Counted from the first letter of the stretch, positions 19,059 through 28,879 are shown. The stretch: 64,000 bases of DNA from Geomonas azotofigens (GCF_018919395.1 NZ_JAHLME010000004.1:248001-312000), one strand, 5' to 3'. Numbers and translations are program-made. The notes: generated from the letters alone by a model not told the origin.

Positions 19059-20405
19059 CTAGTCGATGATCTCCCCAATCAGGTCGTAATCAGAGGAATC
19101 AGTGATCTTCAATCTCACTATGTCACCGACGTTGGCGTTGCCTGCGGTGATGTACACTTGGCCGTCCACATCGGGCGCCTGACGGGAGGAACGTCCCTTC
19201 AGGAGCAGTTCGGTTTCCTCGCTGTACCCCTCGACCAGCACGTCCTCCTCGCTGTCGACCAGGGTGCGGTTGTGCTTGAAGGAGACCCGGGCCTGGGTGC
19301 GCATCAGCTTCTTGTGCCGCTCGCGCTTGACCCGCTCGGAGACCTGCTCCGGCATGTCCGCCGCCGGGGTCCCCTCCTCGCGGGAGTAGCAGAACACGCC
19401 GAGACGGTCGAAGCGGGTCTCCTCGACGAACTGCAAAAGCTTCTTGAAGTCGTCGTTGGTCTCGCCGGGGAAACCGACGATGAGCGAGGTGCGGATGGCG
19501 ATGTCCGGGATCTCGCGGCGCAGCTTGGCGATCAGGGTGCGGATCTCCTCCTCGCCGCTTCTCCGTTTCATGTTCTTCAGCACCGGGTCGGAGATGTGCT
19601 GGATGGGGAGGTCCAGGTACTTGCACACCTTGGGCTCGTTCTTGATCAGCTCGATCAGCGAGTCCCTGACCCCGTCCGGGTAGGCGTAGAGGAGCCTGAT
19701 CCACTTGAGCCCTTCCAGCTTGGCCAGTTCCTGGACCAGGAGCTCGAGGCTCGGCTGTTCCGGGAGGTCGCGGCCGTAGGCGGTGATGTCCTGGGCGATC
19801 AGGTTCAGTTCCTTCACCCCGCCGGCCACGAGCGTCTTGGCCTCGGCCATGAGCGTCGCGAAGGGGCGGGAGCGGTGCGCGCCGCGCAGGGACGGGATCA
19901 CGCAGTAGGAGCAGTTGTTGGAGCACCCTTCCGCGATCTTCAGGTAGGCCGTGTAGTGGGGCGAGGACTGCAGGCGCGGCAGTTCGTCGTTGTAGACGAA
20001 GTTGGGGTCGCCGGTGTAGCAGAGCTGGGTGTCGGTCCCTTTCTTCTCGGCGATGATTTCCGCGATGCGCGGGTAGTCGCCGGTGCCGATGAAGATGTCC
20101 ACCTCGGGGAGTTCCTTGGCGAGCTCCTCCTGGTAGCGCTGCGGCAGGCAGCCGGTCACGATCAGGAGCTTGCAGCGCGCGTCGTGCTTTCGGTCCGCCA
20201 GGTCGAGGATGGTGTCGATGCTCTCCTGCTTGGCCTCCTTGATGAAGGAGCAGGTGTTCACCACGATGATGTCCGCCTGCATCTCATCGGTGGTGACCTC
20301 GTACTCGTCCCTGGAGAGGTAGCCCAGCATCACCTCGGCGTCCACCAGGTTCTTCGGGCAGCCCAGGCTCACCAGGCTCACTTTTTCCTTAATCTTCTGG
20401 TTCAA
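19059..20405 (-). CDS. rimO: Ribosomal protein S12 methylthiotransferase RimO
   Basis: 448 residues from a TTG start behind GAGGGG. The UPF0004 domain starts [20 protein letters not shown] with cysteines also in NTCSFIKEA and VTGCLPQRY. The radical SAM cluster motif is CSNNCSYC. The C-terminal TRAM domain covers about 375-448. LGCPKNLVD with TRAM marks RimO rather than MiaB. It adds a methylthio group to the conserved aspartate of ribosomal protein S12 and carries two iron-sulfur clusters. It follows yajQ by 16 bases. Confidence 0.96.
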   Translation of the reverse strand: MNQKIKEKVSLVSLGCPKNLVDAEVMLGYLSRDEYEVTTDEMQADIIVVNTCSFIKEAKQESIDTILDLADRKHDARCKLLIVTGCLPQRYQEELAKELPEVDIFIGTGDYPRIAEIIAEKKGTDTQLCYTGDPNFVYNDELPRLQSSPHYTAYLKIAEGCSNNCSYCVIPSLRGAHRSRPFATLMAEAKTLVAGGVKELNLIAQDITAYGRDLPEQPSLELLVQELAKLEGLKWIRLLYAYPDGVRDSLIELIKNEPKVCKYLDLPIQHISDPVLKNMKRRSGEEEIRTLIAKLRREIPDIAIRTSLIVGFPGETNDDFKKLLQFVEETRFDRLGVFCYSREEGTPAADMPEQVSERVKRERHKKLMRTQARVSFKHNRTLVDSEEDVLVEGYSEETELLLKGRSSRQAPDVDGQVYITAGNANVGDIVRLKITDSSDYDLIGEIID

Positions 20406-20421
20406 AAAATTCCCCTCTTGA

Positions 20422-20907
20422 TCAGCTTCTGAAGTTGACGAACTGCATGTCGATGTCGAGATCCTTCCCTTTGAGAATCCGGATCACTTCCTGGAGGTCG
20501 TCGATGTTCTTGCCGGTGACCCGGACCTGGTCGTCCTGGATCTGGCTTTGTACCTTGAGCTTGGTTTCCTTGATGACGGCGCCGATCTCCTTGGCCTTCT
20601 CCTTGGAAATCCCCATCTGCAGGGTGATGATCTGGCGCACCATGCCGCCGGAGGCCTGCTCCACCTTGCCGTACTGCAGCGCCTTGGGCGAGATGTTGCG
20701 CTTGACGAACTTGGACTGCAGGATGTCGATCACCGCCTTCAGCTTGAAGTCGTCCTCGGACAGGACCTTGATGCTTTCCTTCTCCAGGGTCACCTCGCTC
20801 TTGGACCCCTTGAAGTCGTAGCGCTGCCCGATCTCCTTCACGGTCTGGTTGATGGCGTTGTCGACCTCCTGCAGGTCGACCTTGGAAACGATGTCGAATG
20901 ACGGCAT
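20422..20907 (-). CDS. yajQ: YajQ family nucleotide (c-di-GMP)-binding protein
   Basis: 161 residues, the usual length. It starts [20 protein letters not shown] and contains [22 protein letters not shown]-like and [18 protein letters not shown] motifs. Some YajQ proteins bind c-di-GMP and act with transcription factors; others bind nucleotides or tRNA. Several c-di-GMP proteins are encoded elsewhere in this window. It sits between lolA and rimO in one run of minus-strand genes. Confidence 0.93.
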   Translation of the reverse strand: MPSFDIVSKVDLQEVDNAINQTVKEIGQRYDFKGSKSEVTLEKESIKVLSEDDFKLKAVIDILQSKFVKRNISPKALQYGKVEQASGGMVRQIITLQMGISKEKAKEIGAVIKETKLKVQSQIQDDQVRVTGKNIDDLQEVIRILKGKDLDIDMQFVNFRS

Positions 20908-20915
20908 AAAACCCC

Positions 20916-21623
20916 CTATCTCTTTATAACCTGGACCCCCGAGGGGATCTTGAAGCTGAACTTGCCGCTGGAGATGCCGCGGTTGGTCTTCACGTTGCTG
21001 AAATCCATCCGGGTGGTGTTGCCGGTCTGGTCCACCACGGTGGAGGAGAGCACCGGGAACGGCGTGCCGGGGTGCCCCTTGGCGACGAAGCTCTCCACCG
21101 CGTCGCCGGAAATGGTCAAAAGGAGCTTGGCCATGGCCGGGCTCTTCTTGTGCGGGGTGAGCTCCAGCTGATAGTTGCCGTTCTTGTCCTTTTGCTCCGC
21201 GGCGAAAGCGATGCTGAAATCCTTGGAAACCTGCCCCAGGCCGGAGAGGTAGTTCATGGCGATGCCGTTACTCGCCTCCATGAGCTGCGCCAGGTCCATC
21301 ACCATGACCTGCTTCTGGTCCGGGATGTAGTACCAGACGGTCTTGCCGTTGGAGACGATCTGCTGCTTGGGCTTTGAGTAGTTGAAGCGGAACATGGACT
21401 CCTTGCCCCCGCCCTTCTTCAGCAGGAGCTCGCCGGCACCCTTCTCCTCGCGCTTCATGACCTTTATGCCGCTTCTCTGGCTGAAGTCGGCCTGCAGGTC
21501 GTTGAGCGAGCCGTACCCCTGCTCGATGGTGCGCACCACCTGGGCGAGTTCGGCGCAAAGGGCGGCGCCGGCGTTGAGGGCGATCAGGGCGAGACACAGG
21601 ACGGCGGTTCTGGCGATTTTCAT
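20916..21623 (-). CDS. lolA: Outer-membrane lipoprotein carrier LolA
   Basis: 235 residues with a signal peptide ([23 protein letters not shown]). The mature part matches Lol[61 protein letters not shown] as successive short motifs, and a C-terminal beta region. It ferries lipoproteins from LolCDE to the outer membrane through the periplasm. First gene of the lolA-yajQ-rimO-dksA run; the 119-base gap to the che genes shows no clear terminator. Confidence 0.9.
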   Translation of the reverse strand: MKIARTAVLCLALIALNAGAALCAELAQVVRTIEQGYGSLNDLQADFSQRSGIKVMKREEKGAGELLLKKGGGKESMFRFNYSKPKQQIVSNGKTVWYYIPDQKQVMVMDLAQLMEASNGIAMNYLSGLGQVSKDFSIAFAAEQKDKNGNYQLELTPHKKSPAMAKLLLTISGDAVESFVAKGHPGTPFPVLSSTVVDQTGNTTRMDFSNVKTNRGISSGKFSFKIPSGVQVIKR

Positions 21624-21742
21624 ATCTTCGACCTCTGAAAGTAGTGAAGGTCTCGGGCTTGGTGCTCGGGACCCTCAAGGTGCCTAAGTGGCGGCAGTTT
21701 GACCGGGCATTCTGACATACAACCGGGTAAGGTGCAACCTTT

Positions 21743-22342
21743 TCATTGCTCCAGCGCGCCCAGCAGCGCCCCCAGCGACGCGGGCGCGGGAATGAGGAAG
21801 ATGCTCCCGCCGCACAGGGAATCGGAGACCGAGAACATGGCGTCGATCATCACCACCGCATCGTCGCCGTCGGCGCGGTCCAGGGCGTGGGTCAGGACGT
21901 CGCTGCCCAGGCCGTTACTCAGCGCGGGGACCGAGGGGAGCAGGGTCATCTTGAGCGAGTTGCCCAGCGCGTTCAGGCAGGCCGATGCCAGGATGTTGCC
22001 CACCTCCATCAGGGTGGCCCGCTCCATCTCGGAAAGCGGTTCCCCCTCCTTGGGCCCTTTCCCCAGCAACAGCTCCAGGATGCGCTGCGCGTTCTCCCGG
22101 ATGAGCAGGATCAGGATGCTGCCGCGCACGTTGCCCAGGATCTGCAGCTGCAGCGCGATCACCTCCTGCGAGCCGAGCAGGTGGGAGACGCCTGAGCCTT
22201 CCAGCACCTGGATGCGGGGCACCTGGATGCTCACCCCCTTGCCCATCAACTGGGACAGGGCGACGGCGGCGTGCTGCATGCCGGTGCTGCACACGTGGGT
22301 GAGGGCGGCCATTGCGCCGTCGTGCAAGTCGTGATGGGCCAT
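21743..22342 (-). CDS. cheC: CheC-family chemotaxis phosphatase, one active site degenerate
   Basis: 199 residues. The second CheC motif is intact: LSEMERATLMEVGNILASAC, with the E-x2-N pair, and a proline downstream (LLPSVP). The first copy, ALTHVCSTGMQHAAVALSQL, lacks the E/N pair although its scaffold and the following SIQVP are kept. CheC dephosphorylates CheY-P, stimulated by CheD in Bacillus. It is last in the che operon, starting after GGAGG. With one site left it may be a weaker phosphatase or adaptor. Confidence 0.8.
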   Translation of the reverse strand: MAHHDLHDGAMAALTHVCSTGMQHAAVALSQLMGKGVSIQVPRIQVLEGSGVSHLLGSQEVIALQLQILGNVRGSILILLIRENAQRILELLLGKGPKEGEPLSEMERATLMEVGNILASACLNALGNSLKMTLLPSVPALSNGLGSDVLTHALDRADGDDAVVMIDAMFSVSDSLCGGSIFLIPAPASLGALLGALEQ

Positions 22343-22405
22343 GCTAGCCTCCGCAGGTAAGCCGTTGCCGGTGCGGGCGACGGCGGCTAAGAGTCGGGAA
22401 ACGGT

Positions 22406-24037
22406 TCACAGCAATCCGGCCAGGTCGAGTATGGCGACGATCTCGCCGTCGCCCAGGGTGGCGCCGCCGGCGACGCCGGCCATCTTGGCGAGCGGCCGCC
22501 CCAGTTGCTTCACGAACAGCTCGTGCTGGCCGAGGAGCCGATCCACCACGATGCCGACCCGGCGTCCGCGCGCCTCGGTGACGAAGAGGGGGAGGATGCC
22601 GTCCGGGAAGCGCCCCAGCGGCAGCCCCAGCACGCGGTTCAGCGACAACAGCGGGATCGCCTCGTCGTCGAGCTGGAATATCTGCCGCTTGCCCATGGTC
22701 TCGATCTGGCGCCGGGACAGCTCCACGGTGCGCTGCACCGCGTTCACCGGAATCGCCGCCTTCACCTGGCCGACCTGCACCACGAGCGCGTGGATGATGG
22801 CGATGGTGAGCGGGAGCCTGAGCGTGATGGTGGTGCCCACGCCCGGCTCGGACTCGATGCCCAGGGTCCCCCCGAGCTTCTGGATGGCGGCGTTGACCGC
22901 GTCCATCCCCACCCCGCGGCCGGAGATGTCGGTCACCTCCTTGGCGGTGGAGAAGCCGGGGATGCAGGAGAGCATGAGCGCCTGGCGCGGCGACAGGAGC
23001 TCTCCCTCTTCCGGCGTCAGGATACCCTTGGCGATGGCGGCCGCGATCATGGTCGCGGGCTCCATGCCCCGGCCGTCGTCGCGCACGGTGATCTGGATGC
23101 GGTCGCGGTCCCGGCTCACGGCGAGCCGCACCGTGCCGCGGACCGGCTTGCCGGCCCGCTCCCGCTCGCCGCTCTCCTCGATGCCGTGGTCCACGGCGTT
23201 TCTCAGGATGTGGTTCAGGGGATCGACGAGCTGCTCCAGCATACCGCGGTCCAGGCCGATCTCGCGGCCGGTCAGTTCGAAATGGATCTCCTTGCCGCTT
23301 TTCTTGGCCACCGAGCGCACCGAACGCTGGAAGCGGTCGCTGATCGCCTCGAAGGGCATCAGGCGCACCTTCATCACCTCGTCGTGCAGGGAGCGCAAAA
23401 GCTTCGCGGTCTCGGAGATGGCGTCGTTGAGCGCCGGGGAGGCGAGCTCGCCGGCTATGTTCAAGAGACGCTGCTTGTTGGTGACCAGTTCGCCGGTCAG
23501 GTTGATCAGGTGGTCCAAAAGCTCCGTCTTCACCCGCACCGTGCCCCCCGCCTCGCCGGCAGGTTCCTTGGCCCGTTCCGCCTCGGCGGCGGGGGGAGGG
23601 GGGAGGTCGGGGGCGGGGGGAGACGGCTCCGACCGGGCGCCCCGCTTCTCCTTGGGGGGCGCGGGGGTGTAGATCGCCAGACGCTGGGCGTAATCGTCGG
23701 TGGGAAGGGCGGAGGGGCGCTCCTGCTCCACGTCCTTAAGCAGCACGTCGATCAGGTCGACCCCCTCAAGGAGCAGGTCGGCCACGCCGGCGTCGAAGGC
23801 GACGGCGCCGTCACGCACCCGGGCCATCAGGTCCTCCATGCTGTGGGCCACCACCACCACGTCGCCGTACTCCATGGAGGCCGCCATCCCCTTCAGCGAG
23901 TGCGCGCCGCGGAACAACGCGTCCACGGCGCTGCGCTCCCCGGGGGACTGCTCGAGGGCCACCACCTGCTCCGCGATGGTACGCAGGTACTCCCGGGATT
24001 CCGAGAGAAACAGCGCCTTGTACTGCGACATGTCCAT
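22406..24037 (-). CDS. cheA: Chemotaxis histidine kinase CheA
   Basis: 543 residues, shorter than the ~650 of E. coli. HPt domain with phospho-acceptor His46 (FRGAHSLKGMA), Pro-rich linker (about 120-160), dimerisation domain, HATPase (DPLNHILRNAVDHGIE, DDGRGM, GRGVGMDAVN, GTTITLRLPLT) and a C-terminal CheW-like regulatory domain. The CheY-binding P2 domain is absent, replaced by a Pro/Ala linker, which should change phosphotransfer kinetics. It lies 4 bases after cheY in the same operon. Confidence 0.95.
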   Translation of the reverse strand: MDMSQYKALFLSESREYLRTIAEQVVALEQSPGERSAVDALFRGAHSLKGMAASMEYGDVVVVAHSMEDLMARVRDGAVAFDAGVADLLLEGVDLIDVLLKDVEQERPSALPTDDYAQRLAIYTPAPPKEKRGARSEPSPPAPDLPPPPAAEAERAKEPAGEAGGTVRVKTELLDHLINLTGELVTNKQRLLNIAGELASPALNDAISETAKLLRSLHDEVMKVRLMPFEAISDRFQRSVRSVAKKSGKEIHFELTGREIGLDRGMLEQLVDPLNHILRNAVDHGIEESGERERAGKPVRGTVRLAVSRDRDRIQITVRDDGRGMEPATMIAAAIAKGILTPEEGELLSPRQALMLSCIPGFSTAKEVTDISGRGVGMDAVNAAIQKLGGTLGIESEPGVGTTITLRLPLTIAIIHALVVQVGQVKAAIPVNAVQRTVELSRRQIETMGKRQIFQLDDEAIPLLSLNRVLGLPLGRFPDGILPLFVTEARGRRVGIVVDRLLGQHELFVKQLGRPLAKMAGVAGGATLGDGEIVAILDLAGLL

Positions 24038-24041
24038 TCGG

Positions 24042-24407
24042 TTACCCCTGGGCCACTTCCCTGAGTACCCGGGTCACCAGCTCCGGGTTGAACGGCTTCA
24101 GTATGAAGGCCTTGGCGCCGGCCTCGGTAGCGGCGGCGGTGAGCGCCTCCTGGCCGATGGCCGAGCACATCACCACGCGGGCGGCGGCGTCGTAGGCCAT
24201 GATCTCCTGCAGCGCCTCGATCCCCGTCTTGTTGGGCATCACGATGTCCAGGGTGACCAGGTCGGGGAGGCACTCCTTGTATTTCTGCACCGCCTCCACG
24301 CCGTCTGATGCCTCGTCGGCTATCTCGTAACCCTCCTCCACGAGGATGTCGCGCAGCATTTTCCTCATGAAAAGGGAATCGTCAACTATCATGACCTTCA
24401 AGGCCAT
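24042..24407 (-). CDS. cheY: Chemotaxis response regulator CheY
   Basis: 121-residue stand-alone receiver. Acidic pair Asp9-Asp10 (MIVDDSLFMRK), phospho-acceptor Asp54 (VTLDIVMPNKTG), Thr/Ser switch in VVMCSAIGQ and Lys in FILKPFN. The start at 24407 has AGGAGGT upstream, and its ATG overlaps the cheW stop. It is phosphorylated by the adjacent CheA and signals to a motor or other output. Confidence 0.95.
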   Translation of the reverse strand: MALKVMIVDDSLFMRKMLRDILVEEGYEIADEASDGVEAVQKYKECLPDLVTLDIVMPNKTGIEALQEIMAYDAAARVVMCSAIGQEALTAAATEAGAKAFILKPFNPELVTRVLREVAQG

Positions 24408-24859
24408 CAGGTACCTCCTGGTTTGGCATTGTTGGGGGCGCATTCCTGCAGTTCCTGCTCCAGGCCGCTTAACAGCGTCTCCAGCCTGAGCAGCCGCACG
24501 TTCCCCTGCGGCGTCTCCAAAAGCGCCTCGGTGAGCGGATCGTCGTGGCTGCTGGCGCCGGTGATACTGCTGGCGTCAAGGATGGACCCTACCGCGTCCA
24601 CCTTGAGGGCAAGGTGGGCGAGCCTGGTGTCGATCACCAGGAGTTTGCCCGGCAGCGGGCGGCTCTTAAGGCGCAGGTACCCGGCCAGGTCGACCAGCGC
24701 GGTCAGGTTGCCGTGGAAGTTGATCAACCCCAGGTAGTGCGGCGGGGCGCCGGCGACGGGGTAGCACTGCTGCGGCTCCATCACCTCGCAGACCTCCTGC
24801 AGGTTCAGGGCGAAGAGTTCCCGCGCCACGCTGAAGAGGAGCAGGCGCTGGGCGGTCAC
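24407..24859 (-). CDS. cheW: CheW-like coupling protein
   Basis: 150 residues with the CheW fold: [65 protein letters not shown]. It couples the adjacent receptor to CheA. The last 40 residues (after DAVGSI) are more variable than usual. The stop shares bases with the cheY start and the start overlaps the mcp stop by 4 bases, so translation is coupled. Confidence 0.88.
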   Translation of the reverse strand: MTAQRLLLFSVARELFALNLQEVCEVMEPQQCYPVAGAPPHYLGLINFHGNLTALVDLAGYLRLKSRPLPGKLLVIDTRLAHLALKVDAVGSILDASSITGASSHDDPLTEALLETPQGNVRLLRLETLLSGLEQELQECAPNNAKPGGT

Positions 24860-26142
24860 GCCTCGGGCTCCGGTGCCGGTTCCGGCCCGACCTGGAAGCG
24901 CTCCACCGAGCGCAGCAGCTCGTCGGCGAGTTTCGCCAGTTCCTGGGTCTGGTACACCATCTCCTGCATCGCCGAGTGCTGCTCCTCGGTGGCGGCGGAG
25001 ACCTCCTCGGTGGAGGCCGCGTTGTCCTCGGCCACCTTGGCGATCTCGTCCACCATGCTCACCATCTTGGCGGCGCCGGTGGTCTGCATCTGCGACAGGT
25101 CGGCGATGGAGTTCGCCTTCCGCTCGGTTTCGACGACGGTGGCCAGGATCTCCTTGAAGGCGTCCGCGGTGGTGTCCAGGTTCTTCTTGCCGACGATGAT
25201 GCCGCGCGAGCTGTCGGTGATGGTCTCCTGCACGCGGCGGCTCTCCACCTTCACCAGGTCGATCAGTTCTACGATGTCGGTGGCGCTTTTCGCGCTGCCG
25301 TCGGCGAGCTTTCTCACCTCCTCGGCCACCACGCCGAACCCCTTGCCGTACTCACCGGCGCGGGCCGCCTCGATGGAGGCGTTCAGGGCGAGCAGGTTGG
25401 TCTGGCGGGACATCTCCACGATGAAGTCGGCGATCTTCCCCACCTGCTGCAGCTTCCCGTTCAGGTCCATGAACTGCATGCTGATCAGCTCGACGGAATC
25501 GAAGAAGCTCTTCAGCCGCTCCACCGAGTCGTTGGCGAGCTCGCCCCCTTTTTGCGCGGTGAGGCTCGTCTCCCGCGCCGCCTTGGCGGTCTCCTTGGCC
25601 CGGCGCGCCACCAGGTCGACCGAGATCGCCATCTCGTGGATCACCTTCGCGCTCTTGGAGAGCATTTCCGCCTGGTTCTCGGCCCCTCCCGAGATGCTCT
25701 CGATGGCCTGCGCCACCTCCTCGGTGGAGGCGTTGATCTCGAGGGCGCTGGAAGAGAGGGTGCGTGACGACTCGGAGACCTGCTCGGAGGTATGCCGGAT
25801 CTGGCGCACCAGGGTGCGCAGGTTCTCCTGCATGGTGTTGATGGAGAGCGCCATGGAGTGGGTCTCGTCGGGGAAGCGGGTGGCCGGGAAGTCCAGGTCG
25901 CGGGAGAGGTCCCCCTGGCTGATCGACTCGGTGGCCCCGGTCAAAAGCGAGATGTTCTTGGTGAAGCTCTTGGAGAAGAAGGAACCCAGGATGAGCCCCA
26001 CCGTGAGCGCCACCACGTAGGAGAGGACGCTGCTCAGTTCGGGGGAGTATTGCAGGTGCTGCACCGCGGAGGGAACGAAGGCGACGGCGGCGACCACGGC
26101 CAGAAAGCCGAGGATGAACTTGTAGCCGATCTGGATGTACAT
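24856..26142 (-). CDS. Methyl-accepting chemotaxis protein without a large periplasmic domain
   Basis: 428 residues. Two membrane helices (about 8-28 and 38-60) are separated by only ~10 residues, so there is no extracellular ligand domain; sensing must be through the membrane or partners. A HAMP-like segment ([20 protein letters not shown]) leads to the signalling domain with the receptor tip region near [20 protein letters not shown] and [16 protein letters not shown]. The C-terminus is a short Pro/Glu tail without the NWETF pentapeptide. It lies between cheR and cheW. Confidence 0.92.
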   Translation of the reverse strand: MYIQIGYKFILGFLAVVAAVAFVPSAVQHLQYSPELSSVLSYVVALTVGLILGSFFSKSFTKNISLLTGATESISQGDLSRDLDFPATRFPDETHSMALSINTMQENLRTLVRQIRHTSEQVSESSRTLSSSALEINASTEEVAQAIESISGGAENQAEMLSKSAKVIHEMAISVDLVARRAKETAKAARETSLTAQKGGELANDSVERLKSFFDSVELISMQFMDLNGKLQQVGKIADFIVEMSRQTNLLALNASIEAARAGEYGKGFGVVAEEVRKLADGSAKSATDIVELIDLVKVESRRVQETITDSSRGIIVGKKNLDTTADAFKEILATVVETERKANSIADLSQMQTTGAAKMVSMVDEIAKVAEDNAASTEEVSAATEEQHSAMQEMVYQTQELAKLADELLRSVERFQVGPEPAPEPEA

Positions 26143-26181
26143 GGGGGATTGCTCCTTTTCCTGCTCGAAAAATCGGTGGGG

Positions 26182-27060
26182 CTATAGGGCCCGGTAGATC
26201 CGTTCCACCGGACAGATGGTCCGGAAGCGCTTGCGGGCCGTGCCGAAAAGGGTCTCGGCCTTGCCCAGCACCAGGTAGCCTCCGGGGGAGAGGGCGTCGG
26301 CGAAGCCGTTCAGGATGGTCTCCTGCCGCTCCCTCTCGAAATAGATCAGCACGTTGCGGCACAGGATCAGCTCGCACGGGTCCCACCCCTGCCGGTGGTT
26401 CAGGTCCGCGTGCTCGAAAAGGACCTGGCCGCGGATCTCGTCGCACAGACGGTAGCGCCCCCCTTCCGGCGCGAAACAGCGCTCCCGGATCCCCGGGGGG
26501 ACCTCGGCCAGCCGGTCCGGGTGGTACAGCCCTTCCCGCGCCTGCTCCAGGATGGCGTTGTCCACGTCCACACCCACGATGGAGACGCGACCCGCGGCGA
26601 CCGCGTTGGCGAAGCGATCCTTCATGAGCAGCGCCAGGGTGTAGGGTTCCTCTCCGCCGGCGCACCCGACGCTCAGCGCCCGCAGCCGTTCGCGCTCATC
26701 GAGGAGCTGCGGCAGGATTTCCTCGCCCAGCTTTGCGAAGACCGTGGGATTTCTGAAGAAGTGGGAGACGTGGATGGTGAGCACCCGGAGCAGGTGGTCC
26801 TGTTCAGCCGTGCTCTGGGTGAGGAGTTCGCCGTAGGCCTCGGGGGAGGGGGAGTGGGTGGCGCGCACGCGGATGTGAATGCGGCGCTTGACGCATTTGT
26901 CCTTGTAGCCGTCCAGGGTAAACCCCGAGCGAGCCTTGAGGATGCGCCCAATGACCTCGAAAGTGTCAGGGGCGATATCCGGTTCGACGCTGCCGGTTAT
27001 GCCGCTAAGCATGTGCCGCGCCGCGGGCGTTTGCCGCCGACCGCCTTCTTTCCGGTGCAA
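26182..27060 (-). CDS. cheR: CheR-type protein-glutamate methyltransferase
   Basis: Up to 292 residues. N-terminal helical CheR domain (FEVIGRILKARSGFTLDGYK, CVKRRIHIRVRA), then the SAM-dependent methylase: TFFRNP-equivalent HVSHFFRNPTVF, LSVGCAGGEEPYTLALLM, and CELILCRNVLIYFERERQ. It methylates receptor glutamates. Start uncertain: TTG 27060 opens the longest frame, ATG 27012 (MLSGITGS) also fits and neither has a clear ribosome site. First gene of the che operon; a (GTGAAG)9 tract lies about 135 bases upstream. Confidence 0.9.
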   Translation of the reverse strand: MHRKEGGRRQTPAARHMLSGITGSVEPDIAPDTFEVIGRILKARSGFTLDGYKDKCVKRRIHIRVRATHSPSPEAYGELLTQSTAEQDHLLRVLTIHVSHFFRNPTVFAKLGEEILPQLLDERERLRALSVGCAGGEEPYTLALLMKDRFANAVAAGRVSIVGVDVDNAILEQAREGLYHPDRLAEVPPGIRERCFAPEGGRYRLCDEIRGQVLFEHADLNHRQGWDPCELILCRNVLIYFERERQETILNGFADALSPGGYLVLGKAETLFGTARKRFRTICPVERIYRAL

Positions 27061-27194
27061 CCGAGGCCATCTGAACCCCTAAGGTGATGAGGATGCTGCC
27101 CAAATGGAGAATGGATAGCATAAGTGCGGCTCAACAGTCAATGAGGACGTCCACTTGCGCTAAAAAAGGAGTGCGCCGAAGGGGCGAAGGGCAG

Positions 27195-27248
27195 GTGAAG
27201 GTGAAGGTGAAGGTGAAGGTGAAGGTGAAGGTGAAGGTGAAGGTGAAG
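27195..27248. repeat. Perfect hexanucleotide microsatellite (GTGAAG)9
   Basis: Nine exact tandem copies of GTGAAG, 54 bases, in the 272-base gap between cheR and the aminotransferase. Relative to cheR the strand reads CTTCAC. It is outside any supported gene. Confidence 0.95.
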
Positions 27249-27286
27249 GATGCCACCTGCGCCGCCGAGGGGGGCGCGACAACGTT

Positions 27287-27323
27287 CCCTCCCCCCGGAG
27301 GGGGAGGGACAGGGAGGGGGGCG
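27287..27323 (+). repeat. GC-rich dispersed repeat copy
   Basis: CCCTCCCCCCGGAGGGGGAG followed by GGACAGGGAGGGGGGC, near-identical to the first arm at 18347-18381. It ends just before the aminotransferase stop. Confidence 0.75.
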
Positions 27324-27332
27324 CCGACCCCG

Positions 27333-28637
27333 CTAGGAGGCGAGGTAGGCGGCGATGTTCTCGGTCAGGGTGCGGTAGATCTTGCGGCACTCCTCCTCGT
27401 CGCGCTCGAGGAGCGTCACGCGGAAGCCCAAAAGCTCGGTGTTGAAGGAGGAGAGCGGCACCACGCAGATGCCGGTGTGGGCGAGGATGTAGTAGACGAA
27501 GCGCTTGTCGGGCGCGACGCCCGGCTGGTTCACGATCCCCTCCACCAGGGCCTTAATCTCCGGGTTCTGGATCGGCAGGCTCTGGGTGTGGTTCAAGACG
27601 CCCGGCTTGAAGGGGACCGCCATGTAGAAGGCGCCGTTGGTGCGGTTCACCGACAGCTCGGGGACCTTGGACAGCGCGTCGTACATGATGTTGCTCATCT
27701 TCTCGTAGCGGCCGATGCGCTCCTTGAGGTAGTTGTGGTACTCCGGGTGCTTCATCACGGCGGGGAGGCAGCGCTGCGGCAGCGTGGTGGAGCAGACCTC
27801 GTTCATCTTGGAGGAGAGGATGGAGTTGACGAACTTCTTGAAGCGCGGGTCGCGCTCGCCGTTGTAGACCTCGATCCAGCCGCAGCGCGAGCCGGGCCAG
27901 GGGAGTTCCTTGGAGATCCCCTTCATGGCGATGGCCGGCACGTCGCCGATCACGTCGGAGATGGGGACGGTGTGCTCGCCGTTGTAGACGATGTTGCTGT
28001 AGACCTCGTCGGCGATCAGGAACAGGTCGTACTTCTTGGCGATGGCCACGATCTGCTTGAGCACCTCGGGGGGGTAGACCATGCCGGTCGGGTTGTCCGG
28101 GTTGATGATCATGACGCCCGAGATCTGCGGGTTGTACTTCACGTGGCATTCCAGGTCTTCCATGTCCGGGTACCAGTTGTCCTCGGGCTTCAGGCGGTAG
28201 CAGACCGGGACCGCGTTGGCGTGGGCCGCTTCGCCGATGGAGTGGGTGGTGTAGGTCGGCGACGGCATCAGCACGCGGCTCTCGGCCCTGAGGTTGCCGT
28301 ACACCTTGGCGATGGCGTCGCCCAGGCCGTTGAAGAAGATGATGTCGTCCGGGGTGATCTGCGCACCGCCCCGCTTGTTGGTGATGCTGCAGATGAACTC
28401 GCGGGTCTCCAGGACGCCGCGGGTCGGGCAGTAGGCGTAGCTTTCGTCGTGCATCGCCTCGGCCGCAACGATCTCCTTCATCCAGAGCGGGATGGTCTCT
28501 CCCTTGACGATGGGGTCCCCGATGTTCTCCCAGTTGATCTTCACCCCGAGGCGCTGCACTTTTTCAGCCACGGTGACGATGTTTCGGATTTCGTAGGTAA
28601 GTTCTCCCGCGCCGGGAGTGACTATCTCGTTGCGCAT
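27333..28637 (-). CDS. PLP-dependent class I/II aminotransferase
   Basis: 434 residues. Fold-type I motifs: NIGDPI, FFNGLGDAIAKVYGNL, MIINPDNPTGMVYPPEVL, LIADEVYSNIVYNGE, and the PLP lysine in AMKGISKELPWPGSRCGW. Length and motifs place it near the alanine/aspartate aminotransferases (AlaA-like); the substrate cannot be set from sequence. GGGGAAAAG precedes the ATG. Upstream is a structured leader ending in an intrinsic terminator, suggesting control by attenuation. Confidence 0.9.
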   Translation of the reverse strand: MRNEIVTPGAGELTYEIRNIVTVAEKVQRLGVKINWENIGDPIVKGETIPLWMKEIVAAEAMHDESYAYCPTRGVLETREFICSITNKRGGAQITPDDIIFFNGLGDAIAKVYGNLRAESRVLMPSPTYTTHSIGEAAHANAVPVCYRLKPEDNWYPDMEDLECHVKYNPQISGVMIINPDNPTGMVYPPEVLKQIVAIAKKYDLFLIADEVYSNIVYNGEHTVPISDVIGDVPAIAMKGISKELPWPGSRCGWIEVYNGERDPRFKKFVNSILSSKMNEVCSTTLPQRCLPAVMKHPEYHNYLKERIGRYEKMSNIMYDALSKVPELSVNRTNGAFYMAVPFKPGVLNHTQSLPIQNPEIKALVEGIVNQPGVAPDKRFVYYILAHTGICVVPLSSFNTELLGFRVTLLERDEEECRKIYRTLTENIAAYLAS

Positions 28638-28688
28638 TCTTTTCCCCCTGATGTGTATGTATCTGCCGGACTAAAGCGAATTTTGTAT

Positions 28689-28808
28689 AAAAAAAGGCCG
28701 TGGGGGTCCCCCACGGCCTTCAGTAGAAATCTAATTTTCTAATCAGCAGTGGCGGCTCTAGAAGTGTCTGGCCGCTGCTGCCGCGTGGACGGTGCCACGT
28801 GATGTAAC
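28689..28808 (-). ncRNA. Candidate structured leader or small RNA ending in an intrinsic terminator
   Basis: On the minus strand a TATACT box (28820-28815) would start RNA near 28808. The predicted RNA folds into CGTGG/CCACG, then a stem CAGCAG..CGGC / GCCG..CTGCTG (28780-28744), then AGAAA/TTTCT, then a strong terminator AAGGCCGTGGGG/CCCCACGGCCTT followed by seven Ts (28689-28720). It ends 52 bases before the aminotransferase start. The upstream gene stops at 28880, so the terminator may end that transcript instead. The -35 is weak. No known RNA family was recognised. Confidence 0.45.
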
Positions 28809-28879
28809 GTTGTTAGTATACATGACGCCTCAAATAACATGCAGGGATTTCAATGTCAATGCTTTTTCTGTTTGGCGAC

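Noticed and set aside
27195-27248. Hexamer repeats as a CRISPR-like array or a VK-repeat protein
   Set aside because: Units are contiguous with no spacers, and the plus-strand frame running through them is a shadow of the aminotransferase.
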